Below are positions 8,388-17,600 of a stretch of DNA of 64,000 nt, piece by piece. This DNA comes from UBA7446 sp965656545 (lineage in GTDB: Bacteria > Bacteroidota > Bacteroidia > Flavobacteriales > Flavobacteriaceae): the NCBI GenBank assembly GCA_965656545.1, contig CBFHKZ010000001.1, forward strand, positions 310,001 to 374,000. Reading direction: 5' to 3'. The notes under the pieces are model-generated. The model made no database searches and was not told where the DNA came from. It was given only the letters and a program-made list of their open reading frames with translations. The stretch's first letter is position 1. Each line of letters starts with the position of its first letter. The position numbers and the translations under genes are program-made.

Positions 8388-8908
8388 TGAAACGGGGGTG
8401 TGTTCACTTTTTGATCTATTTCCGGATTGAAATCTTCGTTGTCATAGCTTAAGCCGTTCTTTTTTGAATAGACTTGCTCATAAGCGTAAGGGCCAAAGAA
8501 AATAAAATACATAAAAATGCCTTTACGTGCCCTAACGGCTGCAACAATACTAAAGATAAAATATATCAAGTTGGCTAAAATGCTAAAGCCTAAATAAGCA
8601 TAGTAGGAGTCGTTTATTTCGTAATTTTTAAAAAAGAAAATTTGTAAGGTCCAGTAAAGCAATACCCAGTTTACTAATGTAGTAGGCAGTTGCGATATTA
8701 AGGATTGCAAACAGTTAAAATGAATAAAGCGTCCTTTTTTTCTATTTACGTAGTAGTAAATTATGGCAGCGATAAGATTTATAACGGGTAAGGGAAGGCT
8801 AGTTGCCAAGGACGCAAACATCATAAGATATGCGCCCATGGCATCTTCCTTTTCTCGTTCGCTCAACTCGTGCGGTTGAGGAAGCGCGTAATAAGATTCT
8901 AGTGACAA
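8384..8908 (-). CDS. DUF4870-type four-helix membrane protein
   Basis: A 174-residue integral membrane protein with about four hydrophobic helices (roughly 26-52, 72-92, 102-125 and 128-145). The GRFIHFNCLQSLISQLP segment matches the conserved HxxQ(A/S) region of DUF4870 (also called the Tic20-like family), and the final PYAYEQVYSKKNG matches its C-terminal end. No enzymatic residues are evident. It sits between a DUF4389 protein and an M48 protease, with a 9-nt gap before it and a 4-nt overlap after it, consistent with a joint role in membrane-protein quality control. That role is inferred only from context. Confidence 0.8.
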   Translation of the reverse strand: MSLESYYALPQPHELSEREKEDAMGAYLMMFASLATSLPLPVINLIAAIIYYYVNRKKGRFIHFNCLQSLISQLPTTLVNWVLLYWTLQIFFFKNYEINDSYYAYLGFSILANLIYFIFSIVAAVRARKGIFMYFIFFGPYAYEQVYSKKNGLSYDNEDFNPEIDQKVNTPPFQ

Positions 8909-8917
8909 TGCTGTAGA

Positions 8918-9499
8918 TTATTTGCTAGAAAATGGCGGATAAGTATCTGTCATGAAGCTCAAATACAGACTTACGCGATATTGCCAGCGAATGGTTCCAA
9001 CCAAAAAGTCATGCGCGTCTTTCGGGAATTTTCCTGTAAACAGCACAGATATAAAAGCGTATATAGACAGTATGGCGCCCCACAATACTCTAAAATAGAG
9101 AATGAATCCGTGTGGTAGTATAACATAAAAAGCACCAAAAAGGAGCCTAACAATCGTCAACCCTCTACTGATGCGTTCGGGATAAGGTACTTCCAAAGAA
9201 GTATGTTCGTCTGTTCCGTCTAGTCCAAAAGCCGGGTAGTCATCAGCTAAATTTGACATCCGCGCAGAAAGCCTAAGATTCCACCGCAGTAGTTTAACTT
9301 GATATTCAAACATGCTTTCCGGATAGCGTCCTGTAAATAATATTGTAATTAACGCTACTAATGATAATATAGATCCCCAAAGTGAATAGAAGATCAGTAA
9401 AAAAATATGTGGTAGTACGATGTAGAAAATACCAAAGATGCCTCTTAATAATAATTCAGATCTTGAGTAGCTTTCTTGGTGTGTAATGGTTAATTTCAT
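8918..9499 (-). CDS. DUF4389 protein with two tandem membrane repeats
   Basis: A 193-residue protein made of two copies of the same unit. Copy one covers about residues 14-90 and copy two about residues 108-190. Each contains a LRGIFGIFYIVLPHIF or RLLFGAFYVILPHGF helix, a second helix beginning LWG(S/A)ILS, then LFTG(R/K)(Y/F)P and a KLLRWNLRLS or TIRWQYRVS amphipathic segment, ending in a DYPAF or TYPPF motif. This is the DUF4389 pattern. First gene of the module with DUF4870 and M48. The family has no established biochemical function. Confidence 0.8.
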   Translation of the reverse strand: MKLTITHQESYSRSELLLRGIFGIFYIVLPHIFLLIFYSLWGSILSLVALITILFTGRYPESMFEYQVKLLRWNLRLSARMSNLADDYPAFGLDGTDEHTSLEVPYPERISRGLTIVRLLFGAFYVILPHGFILYFRVLWGAILSIYAFISVLFTGKFPKDAHDFLVGTIRWQYRVSLYLSFMTDTYPPFSSK

Positions 9500-9581
9500 T
9501 TTATATAAATTAGGGTTATTGTAGCACTAAAATAATATTTTTTTTTAAATTCATAAAAACAGCTACTTTTCTCTTTTAACT

Positions 9582-9589
9582 TATCTTTG
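9582..9589 (+). promoter_or_regulatory. Bacteroidota -7 box immediately before tatA
   Basis: TATCTTTG matches TAnnTTTG exactly and ends only 4 nt before the tatA ATG. The predicted transcription start would therefore coincide with or lie next to the start codon, implying a leaderless or nearly leaderless message. A good -33 element is not visible. Confidence 0.5.
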
Positions 9590-9593
9590 CGAA

Positions 9594-9860
9594 ATGGTTG
9601 TTTACTTTATAAGCGGTGTTGAAATCGTATTTATTTTTATGGTTGTGCTTTTGGTCTTTGGTGCCAATCGTATTCCAGACATTGCGCGCACGCTTGCCAA
9701 GTGTATTCAACAGGTAAAAACCGCCAGTAGAGATTTTCGTGAAGAAATTGAAAAATCTGCAGAAGCTCAGGGCTTAGACACCAAAGAGCTTCAAAAGGAA
9801 GTAAACGACATCAAAAAAGAATTTAATAATATTACGGGTACGGTCAAGCGTAAGCGCTAA
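9594..9860 (+). CDS. tatA: Sec-independent (Tat) translocase subunit TatA/TatB family
   Basis: An 88-residue single-span membrane protein. An N-terminal helix (VEIVFIFMVVLLVFGANRIPDI) with the family FGANRIP hinge is followed by an amphipathic helix (RTLAKCIQQVKTASRDFRE) and a charged, helical C-terminal tail ending in KRKR. This is the TatA architecture: it forms the pore or membrane-thinning component for export of folded proteins with twin-arginine signals. TatA and TatB are not clearly separable here. There is no tatC next to it. The TAA stop shares bases with the stop of the convergent methyltransferase (CTAA at 9857-9860). No ribosome-binding site fits between the -7 box and the ATG. 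Confidence 0.9.
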   Translation: MVVYFISGVEIVFIFMVVLLVFGANRIPDIARTLAKCIQQVKTASRDFREEIEKSAEAQGLDTKELQKEVNDIKKEFNNITGTVKRKR

Positions 9861-10492
9861 ATCTTGCGCAAGAGCGTTAGCCCATCTCGTACAGCAAGTA
9901 TTACGGTTTCAACGCGACTGTCCTTCGCTACTTTTTTATTAAAAATTTGAAGTGATTCTGTAGCCTCATCGGTGGCACTCTCCACAACTTTCCCAGACCA
10001 CAATACATTGTCAGCAATAATCAGTCCTCCTGAACGTACCCGATCAACAATCAAATCAAAATAGCGCGGGTACTGCTCCTTATCGGCATCGATAAATACA
10101 AAGTCAAAAGTTCCTTCAATCGCAGGAATAATTTCGGCGGCATTTCCCAAATGCTGAACGATGTGTTTTCCAAAACCAGAGGCATCAAAATATTTTCGTT
10201 GCATATCGGTAAGTTCCTCGTCTTTGTCAATGGTGTCAATTTGCCCATCTGCTTGTAGCCCTTCTGCCAGACACAGGGCCGAATAGCCTGTGTAGGTGCC
10301 AATTTCCAAGATGCGTTTGGGCGACGTCAATTTGGATAATAACGCCAATAAACGCCCTTGGTAAGCGCCACTTAACATACGTGGCTGCAATACCTTAAGG
10401 TGGGTTTCTCGTGCCAGCTTTTGCAGCAATTCGGGCTCTTGCTCAGAGTGTTTTGCTACATATGCTTCTAAACTTGGATCTAAAAAATTCAT
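9857..10492 (-). CDS. Class I SAM-dependent O-methyltransferase (caffeoyl-CoA OMT-like)
   Basis: A 211-residue enzyme of the methyltransferase_3 family. Motif I appears as RILEIGTYTGYSALCLAEGL, the acidic ribose-binding residue in GQIDTIDKDEE, and the metal-binding motif FDFVFIDADKEQYPRYFD, which in this family provides Asp ligands for a divalent cation. The segment LIIADNVLWSGKV is likewise conserved. The substrate in Bacteroidota is not known. Its ATG overlaps the flavin reductase stop by 4 nt, so the two are one operon. It converges on tatA with overlapping stop codons and no terminator between. Confidence 0.9.
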   Translation of the reverse strand: MNFLDPSLEAYVAKHSEQEPELLQKLARETHLKVLQPRMLSGAYQGRLLALLSKLTSPKRILEIGTYTGYSALCLAEGLQADGQIDTIDKDEELTDMQRKYFDASGFGKHIVQHLGNAAEIIPAIEGTFDFVFIDADKEQYPRYFDLIVDRVRSGGLIIADNVLWSGKVVESATDEATESLQIFNKKVAKDSRVETVILAVRDGLTLLRKI

Positions 10493-11112
10493 GCTTTCTT
10501 GGGTCTTGCGTATGCGTAGCGGTCTAAAAGGTTTGTTGTGGCGTAGCCGTCTAATCCGTTTATGGCTACGGTATTGGCGTTTTCAAGCTTTAGCCACCCA
10601 TCTTCTTGTAGTATGTCTTGATCTGCAATAAAAACGTGCTCAACAGCACTTACTAAAAGTAAGGTGTCATTTTCTTTAATTTCATATTCATTTAGGAACC
10701 TACACCCCAAACGTATTTTTGCACCTTTCACAAAAGGGGCAGGGAAGCCTCCAAGGAATTCTTCTTCTAAACCTGTTTTAGTAAATTCCGAAACTTCATC
10801 TGGATATTTTGCGGAGGTGTGATGTGCATCTTCAATGATATCGCTGTAGATGTGGTTTACTGTAAACACGCCGGTGTCTTTGATGTTGCGGTAGGTATCC
10901 CTAGGTACAGTGGTAGGGCGTAGAATAAAGCCAATCAAAGGCGGATTACTCCCAAGATGCGTAATGCTGCTAAAAACAGCCACATTACTCACGCCATTTA
11001 GCGATTTTGTTCCCAATAAATTTGCCGACTTAAAGCCTGTGCAACTGTTGATGAGGTTTAACCGAAAGATTTTATCCATCTGGTCAATGTCGGTACGTGA
11101 ATAATGTATCAT
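10489..11112 (-). CDS. Flavin reductase family protein (FMN-binding split barrel)
   Basis: A 207-residue protein of the flavin reductase-like/FMN-binding split-barrel family. Visible features are the early NLINSCTGFKSANLLGTKS, SNVAVFSSITHLGSNPPLIGFILRP (FMN phosphate-binding strand-loop) and TGVFTVNHI. Members reduce flavin with NAD(P)H or bind FMN for oxidoreduction. It may also be a flavoredoxin-like electron carrier. First gene of a two-gene unit with the O-methyltransferase. It is divergent from the tRNA-Val gene, with 56 nt between. Confidence 0.85.
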   Translation of the reverse strand: MIHYSRTDIDQMDKIFRLNLINSCTGFKSANLLGTKSLNGVSNVAVFSSITHLGSNPPLIGFILRPTTVPRDTYRNIKDTGVFTVNHIYSDIIEDAHHTSAKYPDEVSEFTKTGLEEEFLGGFPAPFVKGAKIRLGCRFLNEYEIKENDTLLLVSAVEHVFIADQDILQEDGWLKLENANTVAINGLDGYATTNLLDRYAYARPKKA

Positions 11113-11153
11113 AGTGCTTTTGATGCAAACTTACGCAATACGTTGAATTTAGT

Positions 11154-11161
11154 TACTTTTG
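11154..11161 (+). promoter_or_regulatory. -7 box for the tRNA-Val/YjbQ unit
   Basis: TACTTTTG fits TAnnTTTG and ends 7 nt before the first tRNA base, a sensible spacing for a tRNA promoter. No well-placed -33 element is evident. Confidence 0.5.
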
Positions 11162-11168
11162 TGCTTCC

Positions 11169-11243
11169 GGGTCATTAACTCAGTTGGTTCAGAGTGTCGC
11201 CTTGACAGGGCGGAAGTCATTGGTTCGAATCCAATATGACCCA
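11169..11243 (+). tRNA. tRNA-Val (anticodon GAC)
   Basis: The cloverleaf is complete. The acceptor stem is GGGTCAT with ATGACCC at 11236-11242 and discriminator A at 11243. The D stem is ACTC/GAGT. The anticodon stem is TCGCC/GGCGG around loop TTGACAG, giving anticodon GAC. The T stem is ATTGG/CCAAT with loop TTCGAAT. CCA is not encoded; the sequence after the discriminator is CAAAAC followed by the YjbQ ATG. Confidence 0.95.
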
Positions 11244-11249
11244 CAAAAC

Positions 11250-11657
11250 ATGATTTTTCAAAAAGAAATAAGCCTTCCACCTTTCTCAAGGGGGTTTCAT
11301 TTAATCACTTCATACATTTTAGATGAAATGCCCAAAAAAAGCGGCATCGTTCATGTTTTTATCAAGCACACTTCTGCAAGCCTAACCATTAACGAAAACG
11401 CCGATCCAAGCGTTAGGGTAGATTTTGAAACACACTTTAATAAAATGGTTTCAGAAGCTGACACGCATTACACGCATACCCTTGAAGGTCCTGATGACAT
11501 GACCTCACACATCAAAAGCAGTATTTTGGGATCTTCTGTGAGCTTTCCTGTACAAGATGGAGTACCCCAATTGGGTATTTGGCAAGGTGTTTATTTATGT
11601 GAGCATCGCAATCATGCGGGTTCGAGAAACATTTTCATTACCCTAATAGGACAATAA
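11250..11657 (+). CDS. YjbQ/UPF0047 family protein
   Basis: A 135-residue protein of the secondary thiamine-phosphate synthase (YjbQ) family. Hallmarks are HVFIKHTSASLTINENADP (conserved HTSAxLxxNExxDP), DMTSHIKSSILGSS and the terminal LGIWQGVYLCEHRNHAGSR. The ATG at 11250 is correct: the open frame extends upstream to 11184, but that part is the tRNA gene. The start codon is only 6 nt after the tRNA, so the coding part would be released by tRNA 3' processing with a six-base leader. The physiological function of the family is poorly settled; weak thiamine-phosphate synthase activity has been reported for it. Confidence 0.9.
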   Translation: MIFQKEISLPPFSRGFHLITSYILDEMPKKSGIVHVFIKHTSASLTINENADPSVRVDFETHFNKMVSEADTHYTHTLEGPDDMTSHIKSSILGSSVSFPVQDGVPQLGIWQGVYLCEHRNHAGSRNIFITLIGQ

Positions 11658-11665
11658 GGCAAGCG

Positions 11666-12922
11666 TCATAAAAAGGACAGCACCTTTTCTAAAGTAGCAC
11701 TTCGCGAACCTTTTATAAGTACCTGATCAGCCTCAATGGGATTGTTTTTTAGAAACATATTGAGTTCATCTACGGTTGAAAAGTAATTTGTAGCTACAAT
11801 TGATTCATAGGGCTTGCCTACCCAATAACACGTATCAAAGTCATGGTTTGCAACCAAATCAACCAACGCTTGGTGTTCCGCTGATTCATAAGTTCCCAGC
11901 TCTGCCATATGTCCCAGTATCACGGCTTTTTTCCCGCTTCTTTTTGCAAATGCTGTAATGGCAGCCTGCATGCTGCTTGGGTTCGCGTTATAAGCATCAA
12001 AGGTTAACGTCTTTCCATTTTGTTTTAGCAGCTGGGAGCGGCTGTTGTTTGGGCTGTATTCACTGATGGCCTTGGCAGCCTTTGCTAAGGAAACATCAAA
12101 AAAGGCCCCAATGCTAATAGCAGCGACTATATTTTCTTTGTTGTAGGTGCCTACAAGCTGTGTTGGTATTTCAATATTTTGACGCACTAATTTTAAGGTT
12201 GGTTGTTCTTGAACAATACTATATTCAGAGGGTTCAAATGCGATGTGCGCCACATTACCTATTGCAAAAAACAGTTTATGGTCATCTTCATTAACAAAAA
12301 TAAGTCCGTCCTTTTTTTCTATAAAATCGTAAAGTTCTGTTTTGCCTTGAAACACGCCTTCTTCCGATCCAAATCCTTCTAAATGGGCTTTGCCAACGTT
12401 GGTTATTAGGCCGTAAGTAGGTTGGGCTATCTCACATAATAATGCAATCTCTTTAAGGTGATTGGCTCCCATTTCAATGATGGCATGGCTGTGTGCTGCC
12501 GTTAGGCGTAATAATGTTAGCGGTACACCTATGTGATTGTTGCGGTTTCCCTCAGTAGCCAAAACGGTATGGGTGGTGCTTAAAACCGCATGAATAAGCG
12601 CTTTAGTCGTGGTTTTGCCATTGCTTCCGGTTAATGCAAGTACGGGAATGTTAAATTGGTTTCTGTGGTGTTGGGCAAGTGCTTGTAACGTTTTTAGCAC
12701 ATCATCAACCAAATAACAAGCTTGGTTTGCGTCAGCTATGGTTTTGTTGTCAACTATGGCAGCTAATGCGCCCTTTTCAATGGCTTGATGCGCAAATGTA
12801 TTTGCATCAAAGTTAGGACCATTGAGTGCAAAAAAAAGTTGGTTGGATGTTACCTCTCTGCTATCGGTTTGAACTCCCGAAGATTTTAAAAATAATTGAT
12901 ATACTTCTTGTAGCGAAGTCAT
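11666..12922 (-). CDS. murF: UDP-N-acetylmuramoyl-tripeptide--D-alanyl-D-alanine ligase
   Basis: Cytoplasmic ATP-dependent enzyme that adds D-Ala-D-Ala to the UDP-MurNAc-tripeptide, the last cytosolic step in peptidoglycan precursor synthesis. The N-terminal domain has SSGVQTDSREV and FFALNGPNFDAN. The Mur-ligase ATP-binding loop is LALTGSNGKTTTKA near residue 100, followed by TEGNRNNHIGVPLTLL and IIEMGANH. The C-terminal domain has TFDAYNANPSSM, the MurF-specific NANP motif, and ILGHMAELG. The length of 418 is slightly short but normal for this phylum. It begins 4 nt after the gldJ stop, so gldJ and murF are probably co-transcribed. Confidence 0.95.
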   Translation of the reverse strand: MTSLQEVYQLFLKSSGVQTDSREVTSNQLFFALNGPNFDANTFAHQAIEKGALAAIVDNKTIADANQACYLVDDVLKTLQALAQHHRNQFNIPVLALTGSNGKTTTKALIHAVLSTTHTVLATEGNRNNHIGVPLTLLRLTAAHSHAIIEMGANHLKEIALLCEIAQPTYGLITNVGKAHLEGFGSEEGVFQGKTELYDFIEKKDGLIFVNEDDHKLFFAIGNVAHIAFEPSEYSIVQEQPTLKLVRQNIEIPTQLVGTYNKENIVAAISIGAFFDVSLAKAAKAISEYSPNNSRSQLLKQNGKTLTFDAYNANPSSMQAAITAFAKRSGKKAVILGHMAELGTYESAEHQALVDLVANHDFDTCYWVGKPYESIVATNYFSTVDELNMFLKNNPIEADQVLIKGSRSATLEKVLSFL

Positions 12923-12926
12923 GGGT

Positions 12927-14528
12927 TTAGTCGCGCGGACGTTTCTTTTTATTGCTTTCGCCTAAATAGGACATAGCACAACGGAAGCCTATGAAATCTG
13001 CTGCCATAAACTCAGGCAAATAGCGTCTTTGTGCAGGGTCTAGCCAGTATGCGCGATCTTTCCACGAACCTCCTTTGACAACACGTGTCTGGTCAGAAAC
13101 CAGTGATTTTACATCATCTTGGTTTTGGATCACATTGCCGTCTTTGTCGATGGCAAACTTATACATTTCTGTTTCGTCTGGATTAGGGATTGATTTTTCA
13201 TCTCCATCCAAATAATTTGGATTATAAGCACGATTAAAGTTGGGTCTAAATTGCGCGTCTGATTCGTCGATCTCAGTAAATTCAACTTGTCCTGGCAGCG
13301 CCTTAACGTTAAACTTGTTATTAGGCGTAGTATCAATTTCTATCTCATCTACCACAACAGTTTTTCCGTCTTCGCCAATAGCGGGTTTGGTATAAAGGTT
13401 TCCTCTGTAGTAACTCATATCAGAAACATCACTATTGATGATAGGTCGATATACATCAGCTACCCATTCTGCCACATTTCCGGCCATACCGTACAAGCCA
13501 AAGCTGTTGGCAGGGAATGCACGAACTGGTGCCGTGATATCTGCATTGTCAGAAGACCATCCTGCAACGCCGCTATAATCTCCTTTTCCTTGTTTGAAGT
13601 TGGCCAATTGATCCCCTTCATTTCTTCGCTTCGTTGATCTAGTCGAATCGCCTGACCAAGGGTATTTCTTTTTACCACGATAGCTATTGTATTCTCTGAG
13701 TTCAGATAGCCCAAGTGCTGCATATTCCCATTCCGCTTCTGTTGGTAATCGATATTCGGGTAACAACAATCCCTTTTCGCGTTTGACAAAATTAAGCGCA
13801 GTTGAGTCTGCCTCTCTGCTACGGGGTTGTGCGTTTCTTCCAGCCACATCGGCAATATTACCTCCGTATACTTTGTCTGGTGCGCGTAAATACGTTTGTG
13901 TATTGAATTCGTTTCCAGCTGAAATGCTGTCAATTTGTAAGCTAACCCCTTTTTCAATATACCCTTCTCGTTCTAACAAACCTTCGTTAACACGCTCAGT
14001 ACGCCATTTGGCATAGTTGGTAGCTTGTTGCCAAGTAACACCAACAACTGGGTAATCTTGGAAAGAAGGATGACGCAAGTAGTTGTTCACCATGTCTTCG
14101 TTAAATCCAAGTGGACTTCGCCATACCATGGTATCGGGGAGTGCAGCTGTATATACATTTGAATACGCATCACCTTGGTTTTTATATACACGCTCTAACC
14201 AATCCAAATATTCGTTATACATCAAGTTTGTGACTTCAGTTTCGTCCATGTAAAATGAGCGGACCTGTACTCGCACGGGAGTATTGTTCCAATCCCGCAT
14301 GACATCGTCTTGAACCCTACCTTTGACAAATGTTCCTCCAGGCACAAAAACCAACCCAGGACCAGCCTCTTGTCCTTTGTAGTTTGTTTCATATTGGAAG
14401 CCACCACGAGATGAATTTATGTCTAATCCTGTTCCTTGCGAAACATTTGAACGGCGCTTGCTTGAGCTGCAACTTGAAAGAAGTGCAATTATTAAAGCGG
14501 AAATGAATAGATTTGTGTACGTTTTCAT
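12927..14528 (-). CDS. gldJ: Gliding motility lipoprotein GldJ
   Basis: Lipoprotein required in flavobacteria for gliding and for type IX secretion; it stabilises other Gld components. The start at 14528 (MKTYTNLF) gives a proper lipoprotein signal with lipobox LLSSC; a start at 14546 adds six residues and is less likely. The protein has a formylglycine-generating-enzyme/SUMF1-like fold: GPGLVFVPGGTFVKG, FYMDETEVTN, YPVVGVTWQQA, RLPTEAEWEYAA, NSFGLYGMAGNVAEWV, RVVKGGSWKDR and FIGFRCAMSY. In GldJ this fold is not known to be an active formylglycine enzyme. At 533 residues it is close to characterised GldJ. It lies divergent from porU-porV and upstream of murF. Confidence 0.95.
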   Translation of the reverse strand: MKTYTNLFISALIIALLSSCSSSKRRSNVSQGTGLDINSSRGGFQYETNYKGQEAGPGLVFVPGGTFVKGRVQDDVMRDWNNTPVRVQVRSFYMDETEVTNLMYNEYLDWLERVYKNQGDAYSNVYTAALPDTMVWRSPLGFNEDMVNNYLRHPSFQDYPVVGVTWQQATNYAKWRTERVNEGLLEREGYIEKGVSLQIDSISAGNEFNTQTYLRAPDKVYGGNIADVAGRNAQPRSREADSTALNFVKREKGLLLPEYRLPTEAEWEYAALGLSELREYNSYRGKKKYPWSGDSTRSTKRRNEGDQLANFKQGKGDYSGVAGWSSDNADITAPVRAFPANSFGLYGMAGNVAEWVADVYRPIINSDVSDMSYYRGNLYTKPAIGEDGKTVVVDEIEIDTTPNNKFNVKALPGQVEFTEIDESDAQFRPNFNRAYNPNYLDGDEKSIPNPDETEMYKFAIDKDGNVIQNQDDVKSLVSDQTRVVKGGSWKDRAYWLDPAQRRYLPEFMAADFIGFRCAMSYLGESNKKKRPRD

Positions 14529-14665
14529 TGTTAATTTTCGATTCATATCAAAGGTGCAATATACGAATAAATAGTGCGTTTATGTACTTACAAAACGAAG
14601 TCAAGTTCAAATTAGTATATATTACTCACTATACGAATACATATCCATTATCGTTATAACTATAC

Positions 14666-17600
14666 ATGCGTAACAATTTATTAGCTTTTTTCTTCTTTGT
14701 TTGTGGATGGAATTCCATTTCTGCACAAAGCTTGAATACGCATCCTTTTTTGGACGAAACGATGGTTTCGTGGCGTCAATTTAGCGTTGAAGAAACGGGT
14801 GTTCATAAAATTACCAAAGATTTTTTGAGTAAACTCGACCTTCCCGTCAAGGAAATAGACCCAAGGACCATTCGAATTTTTGGGCGTGGGGGTCAAATGC
14901 TTCCATTGAAATTGGGCGATACGGTAGAAACCTTGCACGAGAATGCACTTATTGTAAAAGGGGAGGAAGACGGTAGTTTTGACGATGCGGATTACATTCT
15001 TTTTATGGGGTATGCCAACGATACTTGGAGTGAAGAAAGTGAAACCTATCTCAATCTTTATCACGATTCCGCACAATATTATATTACCTATGGCACTTCT
15101 TTTGGAAAACGTGCCTTGGCTATGGAAGGTACGGATAGTCCTGATGCAGACGCGGTTGCCAATGCTGTTTACACTGCTTTTTTAGAGGAGGATAAATACA
15201 ATTTAGGATCTCTTGGAAGACGTTGGTTTGGTCAGCGTTTTTCTGATGAGGAGGAAGAATCATTCACACTTGATACGCCCAATGTTGCCTCGGGCACTCA
15301 AATTGATGTAGCGGCAAGAGTTGCTTCAGACGGCTCAAACACGACCTCATTTAGGTTGACCATTGGCAGTGATGCAGCTGCTAAATCCATTAGCGGTACC
15401 AGTAGCACGATAGTTGGTTCAGAGCCTAGTACAAGTTTTAATCAGCTTCGCGGCATGATTCATTTGCCGCAAAATGCCGCAGAAAGCATTACAGCAAAAC
15501 TATTATATACTTCAAATGGCGATTTGTCTGCCAATGGATATTTAGATTTTATTATGGCGCAATACCAAAGAAACTTGGACGGCGCTGGAGGTAGTTTTAT
15601 GTTCTCATTAGCATCCCAAGATGCCGCGCAGCAGCTGGCGGTAGCTTCGGCTTCGGCTGAAACCTGTATCTGGGAATTGGATGGTGATGTTGTCCACCTG
15701 CCACCTGCTGGCGCAACTACATTTGGCAGCGATGTTATTGTGAACGAAAACAGTAAATTTTATTTGTCAACAGCCTATAAAACACCAACGTACAGACGTA
15801 GCACCCGTGTATTGAACCCCTCTTCGGTTTTAAAGAACATAATGGCTTTGCCGCCCACAACTTATTTGTTGATTACATCAGAAGCATTTCGGAAAGAAGC
15901 AGAATTATTGGTGAGTCATCGAAAAAATGTAGCGGGATTGTCGGCTCAAGTCGTAACAGTTGAGGAAATTTATGAGGCCTTCTCAACAGGGCAACAAGAT
16001 ATTGCTGCAATTCGAAACTTTGTGCGCTACCTATATTTTTCACAGGGCAAAAAACTCAAATACTTGTGCTTGTTTGGGGACACGAGTTATGACTACAAAA
16101 AAAGAACTGCTGCCAATGATATGGTGGTGCCGACTTTCCATGCGTTAAATAGTTTTTCATTAACGTATTCGTTTATGTCAGATGATTTTTTCGTCATGTT
16201 GGATGAAAATGAAGGAATGCTAACTTCTTTTGACCGTATGGATGTCGCCGTAGGTCGAATGGTTTTTTCCGATGCTTCTCAAGCGCGTGTTTTGGTGAAT
16301 AAAGTCATAGATTACGAAAGCCCAACAAATAGGGGTAGCTGGAACAATAGTTTTACAATTCTTTCTGATGATGCAGATGTAGGGAGGAATAAAGATGACT
16401 TCTCACTTCAAGTTACACTTAATGCTTTGGGTGATGAAATTGTACGTCAGAAACCGCTGATGAATATTACCAAGATTCACTCAGACGCTTACAAGCAAGT
16501 TGCCTCAGCGGGGGGAGACCGTTACCCAGATGTAGAGACCGCTCTAGAAAACAGGTTAGCGCAAGGGACTTTGGTTGTCAATTATTTTGGACACGGAGGT
16601 GAAGATGGTTTGGCTCAAGAATTTATTGTGGACAAAGACATGGCCTCAACCTTGTTTCACCCAGGAAAATATCCGCTTTTTATAACGGTTACTTGCGAGT
16701 TTTCTCGATTTGACAACCACACAAGACCCACGGCTGGTGAAATGCTTTATCAAAATCCAACAGGCGGTGCCATTGGTATGGTTTCAACTACCCGACAGAT
16801 TTACATTGACAGAGGGGTTGATTACAATAAAATTTTATCCAAGTACTTATTCGCTTACGGAAGTGAAAATTACACCAGTATTGCTGAAGCCTTACGACTT
16901 GCTAAAAATGAATTTACAGATGCAAACCAAAAACGAGTGCTGTTTTATATTGGTGATCCAGCCCTTAAACTTCACATTCCCAAGCGAGAAATTGCCATAT
17001 CGCATTTAAATGGCGTTCCAATTAATGAGGTCCCTGTTGCAGACCGTCAATTTAACGCACTTGATAAGATCACTTTGGGTGGAGAAATATTGAGCCCTTC
17101 GGGCGTGCTTCAACAAGATTTTAATGGAACAGTTAGCCTTCAGATTTTTGACAAAGAAGTAGAACGTTCAACACTAGGCAATGACCAAGCCAAAACAATG
17201 AACTTTCAAACACTTGGCGCGCAGGTTTTCGAAGGACTTGCAACGGTTACCAATGGCCTATTTTCGTCCACTTTTGTTATTCCAAAAGACATCAATCTAG
17301 ATGTAGATGCTGCTAGAATCAGTTTTATTGCCTTTAATCAGGATAAGACCGAGTCTGTGGGTGGTTATTCAAATCAGTTCGACATAGGCGGAATAAATAC
17401 GGCTGCTGCTAGCGATACGCAAGGGCCCACCATAGACGTTTTCTTAGAAAACAGAAGTTTTATAGATGGCGGAAAGGTCTTCAATAGCCCAATGCTTATC
17501 GTTGATTTTGAAGATGAAAATGGCATCAATTCATCTGGTGGATTGGGACACGATATCATTGCTACGCTGGACAACAATCAAGCGAGCCCTTATGTGCTGA

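Noticed and set aside
11184..11249. Upstream extension of the YjbQ reading frame
   Set aside because: These codons fall inside the tRNA-Val gene. The family begins at ATG 11250.
13460..13957. 165-codon minus-strand frame inside gldJ
   Set aside because: It overlaps a well-supported gldJ in another frame, and its sequence has no domain pattern.
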